44,394 nt of DNA. It comes from JACZWL01 sp046756445. Lineage in GTDB: Bacteria > Pseudomonadota > Gammaproteobacteria > Steroidobacterales > Woeseiaceae. The translations under genes were made by a program, and so were the position numbers. Position 1 is the first letter of the stretch; every line of letters starts with the position of its first letter. Where the stretch lies: assembly GCA_046756445.1 (NCBI GenBank), contig JBHHWI010000011.1, positions 1 through 44,394 on the forward strand, given 5' to 3'. Shown here piece after piece: positions 32,248 through 40,647 of the stretch. Below the pieces are notes generated by a model that did not search any database, was not told the origin of the DNA, and saw only the letters and a program-made list of their open reading frames with translations.

Positions 32248-32413
32248 GTATAATTCGCCTTCAAGTTTTTGCTTGGGCGGCCATTTCCATCGTTAGCACA
32301 GGGTTCTTGAAATGCGTCCTGACGAGGCGAACTTCAAGGACATGGACTGCGGGTGATTGACCAGGGCTTTGAGCCGAACGGCAAGTGTAGGGAAAAGCGA
32401 ATCTGTGAGCAAA

Positions 32414-32442
32414 TTGTATTAATATCAGTATTTTAGGATAAT
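32414..32442 (+). promoter_or_regulatory. ftsK promoter
   Basis: -35 TTGTAT (32414-32419), 17-base spacer, -10 GATAAT (32437-32442). The predicted start leaves only about 12 bases before ATG 32461. The trxB-ftsK gap (32248-32460) holds no lrp gene, unlike in E. coli. Confidence 0.65.
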
Positions 32443-32460
32443 TAGTTCCAGTATACAGAG

Positions 32461-34779
32461 ATGGTCAAAGCCACTCGGTCAGTAAAGTCAACCGCCCGGA
32501 TATCGGATCAGGTGGTTGGCACGCTTCGCGAAAGCGCATTATGGGTATTCGGGGCACTGGCGCTGATTCTCTGGGTCGCGCTGTTCACTTACGATCCGGC
32601 CGACCCCGGCTTCACCCAGGCGAGCGGCTCGGGCGACGTCAGCAATGCCATCGGACGGGCCGGTGCGCTGACTGCCGACCTGCTGTTCAATTTCTTCGGT
32701 CGTCCGGCTTATCTTTTCACGCTCATGATTTTCTATCTGGGCTGGATGATTTTCCGCGAGCAACAAACGCAACAGGCGCTCACCAGAGGCGACTATGCGC
32801 TTCGGATCGGCGGTTTTCTCGCCACCCTGATCACGAGCTGCGCATTGGCGAGCCTGCACTTTTCGCCGATGGGATTTCGCGAGACGGCCGGCGGCATCAT
32901 CGGCCAACTCGTAGGTGGAGGCATGGCGTCGGTGATGAAGCTACTCGGCGCGAGCACGCTGCTGTTCTTTCTGTGGATCGCATCCATTTCCGTCTTCCTC
33001 GGAATCTCCTGGTTCGGTGTCATGGATCGGATCGGTCGCTGGTGTTTGTTCGGCTGGGAGTGGGCGCGCGGGAAAATCGGCGAGTTGCGCGACAGGGCGG
33101 AAGGCCGACGCAAGCAAGCTGCTCGTCAGGACACTGTCGCGGCGGAACAGAGGCGCACCGCGGGGCGCCCGCCGCCGCGAATCGAGCCGGTGATGCCTGC
33201 ACTGGAGACGAGCGCGCGCGCCGAACGGGAACGTCAGGTGCCATTGTTCGAGCCACCGGAAGCCGGAGAATTGCCGCCTTTGTCACTGCTGGACGATCCG
33301 CCGGACACCAAGCACGGCTACTCTGACGATTCACTCGAGGCGATGTCACGGCTTGTGGAACTGAAGCTCCTGGATTTCGGCATTGAAGTCGAAGTCGTGT
33401 CAGTATCGCCGGGACCGATAATTACCCGTTTCGAGCTCGACCCGGCGCCCGGCGTAAAAGTGAGCCAGATCTCCAATCTCGCCAAGGACCTGGCCAGGTC
33501 TTTGTCGGTCCAGAGCGTACGCGTCGTCGAAGTTATTCCCGGCAAATCGTTCGTCGGCCTGGAAGTACCTAATGAAAACAGGGCCCTGGTGACACTGGGC
33601 GAGATCCTGAAATCCAAGGCCTACGACGATCTCGCCTCACCCCTGACGCTTGCACTCGGCAAGGACATCGGCGGCAATTCCGTCGTCGCGGATCTGTCGC
33701 GCATGCCGCATTTGCTGATCGCCGGGACGACGGGCTCGGGCAAATCGGTGGCCATCAATGCGATGGTCCTGAGCCTGCTGTACAAAGCGAAACCGGAGCA
33801 CGTTCGCCTCATCATGGTCGATCCGAAGATGCTCGAACTGTCGGTGTACGAGGGCATTCCACATCTGCTGACGCCGGTTGTCACCGACATGAAAGAAGCC
33901 GCGAACGCCCTGCGTTGGTGCGTCGGTGAAATGGATCGCCGCTACCGGCTGATGGCCGCACTGGGCGTTCGCAATATCGGCGGATACAATCGCAAGGTGA
34001 AAGACGCGATTGCCGCCGGCCATCCGATTCCCGATCCTACCTTCACGCCGCCGTCCATCGAAGACGAGGACAACCCGATAGAGTATCCGACGCTTACGCC
34101 CCTGCCGTTCATAGTCATCATCGTCGACGAGCTGGCCGATCTGCAAATTGTCGTCGGCAAGAAGATCGAGGAGGTGATTGCCAGAATCGCGCAAAAAGCG
34201 CGTGCATCGGGCATACACATGCTGCTCGCAACTCAACGGCCGTCCGTCGATGTCATCACAGGACTCATCAAAGCGAATATTCCCTGTCGCATCGCGTTTC
34301 AGGTATCGGCCAAGGTAGACTCGAGGACGATTCTCGATCAAATGGGCGCGGAAACGTTGCTGGGGCATGGCGACATGCTCTACCTCCCGCCGGGCACGTC
34401 TGTCCCGATGCGGGTGCACGGCGCGTTCGTGGCCGATCATGAAGTGCACTCGGTGGTCCGGAATCTCAAGAAGAGCGGATCGCCGCGCTACATCGATGAA
34501 ATTCTGCGTGCCCCGACAAGTCCAACACCAGGTCTTGCCGGCATTGACACGCCACGTGGCGATGGTATCGACGCGGAGGAGGATCCACTGTATGACCAGG
34601 CGGTGCAGATCGTCATTGAGACGCGCAAAGCCTCGATTTCCGGCGTTCAGCGCCGCCTCAAGATCGGCTACAACCGTGCGGCGCGTATGGTCGAGTCGAT
34701 GGAGCAGGCGGGGCTCGTCGGACCGCTACAGCCGAACGGAACCCGCGAGATCCTTATTCCCCCGGCGGCACACGGATAA
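32461..34779 (+). CDS. ftsK: DNA translocase FtsK
   Basis: Septal DNA pump that clears chromosome ends and activates XerCD at dif. Four N-terminal membrane helices (about 20-185) are followed by a short charged linker (about 200-290; Arg/Glu/Pro-rich), then the motor with Walker A AGTTGSGKS (about 421-429) and Walker B IIVDELADL (about 552-560). The C-terminal gamma winged helix (about 705-765, DPLYDQAVQIVIETRKASIS) reads KOPS. 772 residues: the linker is far shorter than in E. coli (1329) and near Pseudomonas size. It leads a co-directional run with lolA. Confidence 0.96.
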   Translation: MVKATRSVKSTARISDQVVGTLRESALWVFGALALILWVALFTYDPADPGFTQASGSGDVSNAIGRAGALTADLLFNFFGRPAYLFTLMIFYLGWMIFREQQTQQALTRGDYALRIGGFLATLITSCALASLHFSPMGFRETAGGIIGQLVGGGMASVMKLLGASTLLFFLWIASISVFLGISWFGVMDRIGRWCLFGWEWARGKIGELRDRAEGRRKQAARQDTVAAEQRRTAGRPPPRIEPVMPALETSARAERERQVPLFEPPEAGELPPLSLLDDPPDTKHGYSDDSLEAMSRLVELKLLDFGIEVEVVSVSPGPIITRFELDPAPGVKVSQISNLAKDLARSLSVQSVRVVEVIPGKSFVGLEVPNENRALVTLGEILKSKAYDDLASPLTLALGKDIGGNSVVADLSRMPHLLIAGTTGSGKSVAINAMVLSLLYKAKPEHVRLIMVDPKMLELSVYEGIPHLLTPVVTDMKEAANALRWCVGEMDRRYRLMAALGVRNIGGYNRKVKDAIAAGHPIPDPTFTPPSIEDEDNPIEYPTLTPLPFIVIIVDELADLQIVVGKKIEEVIARIAQKARASGIHMLLATQRPSVDVITGLIKANIPCRIAFQVSAKVDSRTILDQMGAETLLGHGDMLYLPPGTSVPMRVHGAFVADHEVHSVVRNLKKSGSPRYIDEILRAPTSPTPGLAGIDTPRGDGIDAEEDPLYDQAVQIVIETRKASISGVQRRLKIGYNRAARMVESMEQAGLVGPLQPNGTREILIPPAAHG

Positions 34780-34797
34780 CGATTCTGCGAGGTTGGA

Positions 34798-35469
34798 TTG
34801 AGCCGCAACAAGCCGTTTCTCGCCCTGGTCGGGCTCAGCTTGCTTGGCTCGGCCTTCGCGGCCGAGCCGGATGGCCAGGCGCTCGTCGAAAACTTCGTCA
34901 ATAACGTCCAAACGCTGTCCGGGCGCTTCGAACAATCGCTGGTCGATGCGGACAATCAGATTGTCGAAAGATCGAACGGCACACTCGAGATTCAGCGCCC
35001 CGGACAATTTCGTTGGGTCTACGTAGAACCCTATGAGCAGATTCTCGTTGCCGACGGATTGAACGTATGGAGCTACGATGTCGATCTCGCGCAAGTGACC
35101 GTCAAGCCGCAGGGCGAGGTCCTGAGCAACACACCGGCCCTGCTACTCGGTGGATCGCAAGGCGCGCTGGATCAGTTCAGCTACGTCGGCAGTTTCAGCG
35201 ACCGTGGTACGGTCTGGGTACGATTGCGGCCGAAAGACACGGAGAGCGGATTCAGCAAGGTAGAGCTTGGATTCAATGACGGTAATCTGACGCGGATGAT
35301 GTTTTACGACAATCTCGAACAGACGACCCTGATTGCGCTGTTCGACGTGTCACTGAACAAGGCTATCGACGCAGCGCGATTTCAGTTTGTGCCACCGGAC
35401 GATGTCGATGTCGTTGGTACGCCGGCGAGGATCGGCGAGACTGATCCGGACTATGCATCGGAATCGTAG
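34798..35469 (+). CDS. lolA: Outer membrane lipoprotein carrier protein LolA
   Basis: Periplasmic chaperone that carries lipoproteins from LolCDE to LolB. Signal peptide about 1-21 (ending AFA), then the half-barrel with LSGRFEQSL, RPGQFRWVYVEPYEQILVADG (in part) and NVWSYDVDLAQVTVKP. 223 residues. The start is TTG 34798, with GAGG about 6 bases upstream; no ATG or GTG precedes the signal peptide. It is 18 bases after ftsK as in E. coli. Likely cargo in this window includes the Lpp-like lipoprotein. Confidence 0.95.
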   Translation: MSRNKPFLALVGLSLLGSAFAAEPDGQALVENFVNNVQTLSGRFEQSLVDADNQIVERSNGTLEIQRPGQFRWVYVEPYEQILVADGLNVWSYDVDLAQVTVKPQGEVLSNTPALLLGGSQGALDQFSYVGSFSDRGTVWVRLRPKDTESGFSKVELGFNDGNLTRMMFYDNLEQTTLIALFDVSLNKAIDAARFQFVPPDDVDVVGTPARIGETDPDYASES

Positions 35470-35883
35470 ATGCTGCCGCTGCGTCACAAGAATCGTTGGC
35501 GGCTGGCCGGCATCCTCATTCTGAGTGTCGTGTGGGCGGCGGCGGTAATGCCGGCTTTGTGGTTTTGGCACTATTTGCCACGACCGCAATTGCCGATGCT
35601 CGACAAATGGCTGCACCTGTTGACCTTTCTGGTCCTCGCACTGTGGTTCTCGGGGCAGTACGAGCGGGACTCTTACTGGCGAGTCGCGGTCGGTCTCACG
35701 GCATTCGGTGCTTTCATCGAGGTCTGCCAGAGAATGTATATCTATCGCATGGGTGAATGGATCGACCTGATGGCGGATGTGATCGGGACCGGCATCGGGC
35801 TGGCCATCGCCGTCGCCGGCCTCGGTGGATGGAGCCTGCGGTTCGAGCAATGGCTCGCAAGAGACGAGGTTGGCGTTGACTGA
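35470..35883 (+). CDS. VanZ-like small membrane protein
   Basis: 137 residues with four hydrophobic helices (about 11-33, 46-60, 68-86, 95-117). DKWLHLLTFLVLALWFS, GAFIEVCQ and EWIDLMADVIGTGIG match the VanZ-like pattern (DKxxHxxxF ... ExxQ ... DxxxNxxG). The ATG directly follows the lolA stop with no gap, and the 3' end overlaps rarA. Inserted between lolA and rarA, which are adjacent in E. coli. The biochemical role of VanZ-like proteins is not settled; glycopeptide resistance should not be assumed. Confidence 0.82.
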   Translation: MLPLRHKNRWRLAGILILSVVWAAAVMPALWFWHYLPRPQLPMLDKWLHLLTFLVLALWFSGQYERDSYWRVAVGLTAFGAFIEVCQRMYIYRMGEWIDLMADVIGTGIGLAIAVAGLGGWSLRFEQWLARDEVGVD

Positions 35884-37204
35884 TCTGTTTGCCAGGGAAC
35901 AGGATATCCCGGCAGAGCGTCCGCTGGCCGATCGCATGCGACCCTCCAGGATCGAGGACTTGTTCGGTCAGTCTCACCTCCTGGCGCCGGGCAAGCCGTT
36001 GCGGCGCGCGCTGGAGCAGGGCAAGGCCCATTCCATGATCTTCTGGGGGCCGCCGGGAACGGGCAAGACAACGCTGGCCCGCATGATCGCCGAGACGACG
36101 GAATCCCGCTTTATCGCACTCTCGGCCGTCATGGCCGGCGTCAAGGACATTCGCAGCGCCGTGGATGAGGCGGGCAGTGAGCGCCGTTTGCACAATCGGG
36201 CGACGATCCTGTTTCTCGACGAAGTGCATCGATTCAACAAGTCGCAGCAGGACGCATTTCTGCCGTTCGTCGAGGACGGTACGCTCACCTTCATCGGTGC
36301 GACCACCGAGAATCCTTCGTTCGAGCTGAACAATGCACTGTTGTCGAGGGCGCGCGTATACGTCCTGAAGACGCTCGATATCGAGGCGCTGTCCGGCATA
36401 GTCAGGCGCGCGCTTGCCGACACGGAGTTCGGGCTGGGCGATCGCTCGGTGACTGTCGAGGACGACGCGATGGAACTCATACTGCTCGCCGCCGATGGCG
36501 ATGCACGGCGGGCGCTGAATTTGCTGGAACTGGCCACCGATCTGGCTCCCGAGACGGAATCGGGACTCAAGGTCGACCGGGGCGTGGCGGAGGAAGTCGC
36601 TCAGGGAGGCCGTCGCCGATTCGACAAGCAGGGCGAGTACTTCTACGACCAGATCTCGGCATTGCATAAATCGGTCAGGGGATCGGATCCGGATGCGTCT
36701 CTGTACTGGCTGATGCGCATGCTGGACGGTGGCTGCGATCCCCTCTATATCGCCCGACGCATGGTTCGGGCCGCGTCCGAAGATATCGGCAACGCAGATC
36801 CGCGGGCACTGCGCATCACGCTGGACGCCTGGCAGACGATCGAGAGACTCGGCAGCCCCGAAGGCGAGCTGGCACTGGCACAGGCGATTGTCTTTCTTGC
36901 CTGTGCAGCAAAGAGCAACGCCGTTTACAAAGCCGCCAAAGCGGCACAGGCCGACGCAAGGGAGTTCGGATCGCTGGACGTACCGATGCGGCTGCGCAAC
37001 GCGCCGACCCGGCTGATGAAGGAGCTTGGCTACGGTAAGGACTATCGCTACCCGCATGACGAAGACGACGCACTTGTTGGCGGGGAAACATATTTTCCCG
37101 ACGACATGCCGGAACAGACGTATTATCATCCCGTGCCTCGTGGTCTCGAGGTCAAGATCGGGGAAAGACTCAAGGAAATTGCCCGCCGCAATCGTGAAAG
37201 ATGA
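35876..37204 (+). CDS. rarA: Replication-associated recombination protein RarA
   Basis: AAA+ ATPase related to clamp loaders that acts at stalled forks. RPLADRMRPSRIEDLFGQSHLL precedes Walker A GPPGTGKTT (about 59-67) and Walker B ILFLDEVHRFN. The C-terminal tetramerisation region has GCDPLYIARRMVRAASEDIGNADPRAL (in part). The frame is open from ATG 35825, but TTG 35876 after ACGAGG with a 6-base gap gives the expected N-terminus (TDLFAREQD) and 442 residues. Overlaps serS by four bases, as part of lolA-(VanZ)-rarA-serS. Confidence 0.94.
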   Translation: MTDLFAREQDIPAERPLADRMRPSRIEDLFGQSHLLAPGKPLRRALEQGKAHSMIFWGPPGTGKTTLARMIAETTESRFIALSAVMAGVKDIRSAVDEAGSERRLHNRATILFLDEVHRFNKSQQDAFLPFVEDGTLTFIGATTENPSFELNNALLSRARVYVLKTLDIEALSGIVRRALADTEFGLGDRSVTVEDDAMELILLAADGDARRALNLLELATDLAPETESGLKVDRGVAEEVAQGGRRRFDKQGEYFYDQISALHKSVRGSDPDASLYWLMRMLDGGCDPLYIARRMVRAASEDIGNADPRALRITLDAWQTIERLGSPEGELALAQAIVFLACAAKSNAVYKAAKAAQADAREFGSLDVPMRLRNAPTRLMKELGYGKDYRYPHDEDDALVGGETYFPDDMPEQTYYHPVPRGLEVKIGERLKEIARRNRER

Positions 37205-38484
37205 TCGATCCGAAACTTCTTCGACAATCTGCCAGGGACGTTGCCGCCAACCTGGCCCGGCGTGGCCATGAGTTCGATGCGGATGCCTATCTGGCGCTCG
37301 AGGAGCAACGCAAGTCGCTGCAGGTAGACACCGAAGCGCTGCGCAACGAGCGCAATACGAGCGCCAAGGCGATCGGCAAGGCCAAGGCCAAGGGCGAGGA
37401 CGCCGAGCCGCTACTCGCTGCGGTGAAGGATCTCGGCGATCGCCTCGACGGGACTGAGGCCAGACTGATCGAGGTGCAGAACGCGCTCCGTACCATTGAG
37501 CTCGGCTTGCCGAACCTGATACACGACGACGTCCCGGCAGGAAACGACGAGTCGGACAATGACGAAATCCGTCGCTGGGGTGATATTCCCGCATTCGAAT
37601 TCGAGCCGAGGGACCACGTGGACCTCGGCTCGTCGCTCGGCCTGCTCGATTTCGAATCGGCAAGCCGGGTCTCGGGATCGAGATTTACGGTTATACATGG
37701 CCCGTTAGCCAGGCTTCACCGAGCGTTGATCCAGTTCATGCTCGACGTGCACACGAGCGAGAATGGTTACGAGGAAACCTACGTGCCGTATCTCGTTCAG
37801 GCCGATGCGCTGCAAGGGACCGGTCAACTGCCGAAATTCGAGGAAGACCTCTTCAAGACGGAAGGCGAGACGCCCTTTTACCTGATCCCGACGGCCGAGG
37901 TACCGCTGACAAACCTGAATCGGGAAACGATTCTCGAAGCGGACGAGTTGCCGAAGCGGTTGACTGCACACACGCCCTGTTTCCGTTCGGAAGCCGGGTC
38001 CTACGGCCAGGATACGCGCGGCATGATTCGTCAGCACCAGTTCGAAAAAGTCGAACTGGTGCAATTTGTCGCACCGGCAGACTCATATGACGCGCTGGAG
38101 GAATTGACGGCCCATGCAGAAATGATTCTCCAGAGGCTCGAACTGCCTTACCGGGTCGTCACGCTTTGTGCGGGCGATACGGGTTTTGCGTCGGCGAAAA
38201 CCTACGATATCGAGGTCTGGATGCCCGGCCAGGACAATTACAGGGAAATTTCGTCCTGCAGCAACTTCACGGACTTCCAGGCCAGGCGCATGCAGGCGCG
38301 ATGGCGAAACCCCGACACCGGCCGTCCGGAGTTATTGCATACGCTGAACGGATCCGGCGTCGCCGCGGGACGTGCTCTGATCGCCGTCATGGAGAATTAT
38401 CAGCAGCCGGACGGCAGCATCCGTGTACCCGGCGTTCTGCACTCCTACATGGGCGGCGTCGACATGATAAACGCTGGATCCTAG
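37201..38484 (+). CDS. serS: Seryl-tRNA synthetase
   Basis: Charges tRNA-Ser and tRNA-Sec with serine. The N-terminal antiparallel coiled coil (about 30-100, EEQRKSLQVDTEALRNERN) grips the long variable arm. The class II core has motif 2 (CFRSEAGSYGQDTRGMIRQHQF in part; about 260-281) and motif 3 (NGSGVAAGRALIAVMEN, about 384-400). Length 427 is normal. The ATG overlaps the rarA stop (ATGA). The gene order rarA-serS is that of E. coli. Confidence 0.97.
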   Translation: MIDPKLLRQSARDVAANLARRGHEFDADAYLALEEQRKSLQVDTEALRNERNTSAKAIGKAKAKGEDAEPLLAAVKDLGDRLDGTEARLIEVQNALRTIELGLPNLIHDDVPAGNDESDNDEIRRWGDIPAFEFEPRDHVDLGSSLGLLDFESASRVSGSRFTVIHGPLARLHRALIQFMLDVHTSENGYEETYVPYLVQADALQGTGQLPKFEEDLFKTEGETPFYLIPTAEVPLTNLNRETILEADELPKRLTAHTPCFRSEAGSYGQDTRGMIRQHQFEKVELVQFVAPADSYDALEELTAHAEMILQRLELPYRVVTLCAGDTGFASAKTYDIEVWMPGQDNYREISSCSNFTDFQARRMQARWRNPDTGRPELLHTLNGSGVAAGRALIAVMENYQQPDGSIRVPGVLHSYMGGVDMINAGS

Positions 38485-38489
38485 CCGAC

Positions 38490-40622
38490 ATGTTTCAATT
38501 CAGGTCGGTATCGACGTCAGCAGTCATCGCCTTGCTGGTCGCCTGCGTCTCCGGCGGCGAATCCGAAGACCGGATTACCTATCCCGAAGCGATGCGCTCG
38601 GACCGGGTTGACGATTACTTCGGCGTCGCCGTCGCGGACCCTTACCGGTGGATGGAAGACATGGAAAGCGACACCGTAAGGAATTGGATCGAGGCCGAAA
38701 ACAGGATCTCTTTTCCCTACCTGGCTGCCCTGCCGGCCCGGGAATCGCTGCTCAAACGGTTCCGGGAATTGTGGGACTACGAACGGTACGGGTTGCCGAC
38801 GAAAAAGGCAGCCCGATACTTCTACTGGCACAACGATGGCCTGCAGGACCAGAGCGTCCTGTACCTGACGGAGTCGCTGCGCGGCCGGCCGCGGGTACTG
38901 ATCGATCCGAACAAACTGAGGGAGGATGCAACCGACTCGGTCGGCAGTGTCGAGATCAGCCACGACGGCACGCTGATCGCCTACAGCATTTCGGCTGGCG
39001 GCAGCGACTGGAAAAAGTGGCGCATTCGTGATGTCGCCAGCGGTGAGGATCATCCGGACCTCATCCGTGGCACCAAATTTACCGGGATATCCTGGTCACT
39101 CGATGATCGGGGTTTCTACTACAGCCGCTATCCGATCGCCGGCGACGGTATTGCCGATGACCAGCGACAGGTGGCCATCTATTACCACAGGATCGGTGAC
39201 GAGCAGGACGAGGACGTGCTGGTCTTTGAGATCACCGATCACGACACGAGAAACCCCTACGGATCCGTCACGGATGACGGCCGCTATCTGGTCATCCAGG
39301 TGTCGGACAAGGTCGATACCAATGGCGTCTATTACATGCCGCTCGACGGCCCGGATCGGACGGTCGGCCGGCTGTTCGACGCATGGGATGCGCGCTACCG
39401 CGTCGTCGATACCGACGGGGATATTTTCTACGTTCACACCGACAAGGGCGCGGCAAACTGGCAACTCGTCGCTGTCGACGTCAACGAACCGGACGAGTGG
39501 CAGGTATTGATTCCTCAACAGGAGTCCGTACTCAGGCGGGTCAGCAGGGCGGGCAATCGTTTCTTCGCCCAGTATCTTGTCGATGCCCGCTCGCGAGTCG
39601 AGTCCTATACGCGCCGTGGTGAACACCTGGGAGAAGTCCAATTGCCGGGACTCGGCACAGCGTCAGGGTTTTCCGGCGAGCGCGAGGACGAGGAGACGTT
39701 CTTTTCGTTCTCATCCTACGTGTCGCCGCCGCGTGTCTATCGGCACTCACTGACGGACGATTCGACGGATTTATTCAAGGCTGCGGACGTTGCCGCCGAC
39801 ACGGATGCCTACGAAACCACACAGGTCTTTTACGCCAGCAAGGACGGCACGCGCGTCCCGATGTTCGTAACCCATCGCAAGGATATTGTTCTGGACGGCG
39901 GAAATCCGACGCTTCTCTACGGTTACGGGGGTTTCAACATTTCTCAGACGCCTCGTTACAACACGAGTTTCATGGTCTGGCTGGAAATAGGCGGCATCGT
40001 TGCAGTAGCCAATCTCCGTGGCGGCGGCGAGTATGGCAAGACCTGGCATGAGGCCGGCACGAGAGAGAACAAACAGAACGTATTTGACGATTTCATCGCC
40101 GCAGCCGAGTGGTTGATCGACAACGAGTACACGTCAACGGCCAAACTCGCGGTATACGGGGGCAGCAATGGCGGGTTGCTCGTGGGCGCATCGATCACGC
40201 AGCGTCCGGACCTGTTCGGCGCCGCGATACCCAATGTAGGCGTGCTCGACATGCTGCGCTATCACACGACCAGCGCGAACGCCCGGGCGTGGTCGAGCGA
40301 CTATGGTCTGAGCGAGAACGAGTCCGACTTCAGGGCCCAGTATGCATACTCTCCGTTACACAACGTTCATAACGGCACCTGTTACCCGCCCACACTGATC
40401 ACGACGGGCGATCGCGACAATCGGGTCATGCCATGGCACAGCTTCAAGTTTGCTGCCGAAATGCAGCAGGCTCAGGGCTGCGCGAGCCCGGTCCTGATCC
40501 GCGTCGAAACCAGGGCCGGACACGGAGCGGGCAAGCCCACCTGGATGCGTATCGAACAGGCGGCCGATCAGTGGGCGTTTCTTGCCACCCAGCTCGACTT
40601 CGAGGTCCCGGATTTCGAGTGA
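38490..40622 (+). CDS. Prolyl oligopeptidase (S9A), probable lipoprotein
   Basis: Serine peptidase that cleaves short peptides after proline. N-terminal beta-propeller region (about 75-420), and an alpha/beta-hydrolase domain with YGGSNGG (S559), the aspartate in GDRDNRV (about 640) and the histidine in RAGHGAG (about 677); the spacing matches the porcine enzyme. The N-terminus has a hydrophobic segment ending LLVAC (C19), a plausible lipobox, so the protein is likely exported and lipid-anchored; a cleaved signal is the alternative. The start is ATG 38490, 5 bases after serS. The longer open frame upstream overlaps serS and is spurious. Confidence 0.93.
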   Translation: MFQFRSVSTSAVIALLVACVSGGESEDRITYPEAMRSDRVDDYFGVAVADPYRWMEDMESDTVRNWIEAENRISFPYLAALPARESLLKRFRELWDYERYGLPTKKAARYFYWHNDGLQDQSVLYLTESLRGRPRVLIDPNKLREDATDSVGSVEISHDGTLIAYSISAGGSDWKKWRIRDVASGEDHPDLIRGTKFTGISWSLDDRGFYYSRYPIAGDGIADDQRQVAIYYHRIGDEQDEDVLVFEITDHDTRNPYGSVTDDGRYLVIQVSDKVDTNGVYYMPLDGPDRTVGRLFDAWDARYRVVDTDGDIFYVHTDKGAANWQLVAVDVNEPDEWQVLIPQQESVLRRVSRAGNRFFAQYLVDARSRVESYTRRGEHLGEVQLPGLGTASGFSGEREDEETFFSFSSYVSPPRVYRHSLTDDSTDLFKAADVAADTDAYETTQVFYASKDGTRVPMFVTHRKDIVLDGGNPTLLYGYGGFNISQTPRYNTSFMVWLEIGGIVAVANLRGGGEYGKTWHEAGTRENKQNVFDDFIAAAEWLIDNEYTSTAKLAVYGGSNGGLLVGASITQRPDLFGAAIPNVGVLDMLRYHTTSANARAWSSDYGLSENESDFRAQYAYSPLHNVHNGTCYPPTLITTGDRDNRVMPWHSFKFAAEMQQAQGCASPVLIRVETRAGHGAGKPTWMRIEQAADQWAFLATQLDFEVPDFE

Positions 40623-40647
40623 TCGGTACACGAAGACCGATCGCGCC

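Noticed and set aside
35470..35883. Glycopeptide-resistance gene vanZ
   Set aside because: The fold is VanZ-like, but there are no other van genes and such small proteins are widespread without that role.
35714..37663. 649-codon open frame on the minus strand
   Set aside because: It lies antisense to rarA and serS, whose products are clearly conserved; its Arg/Pro-rich translation has no recognisable domain.
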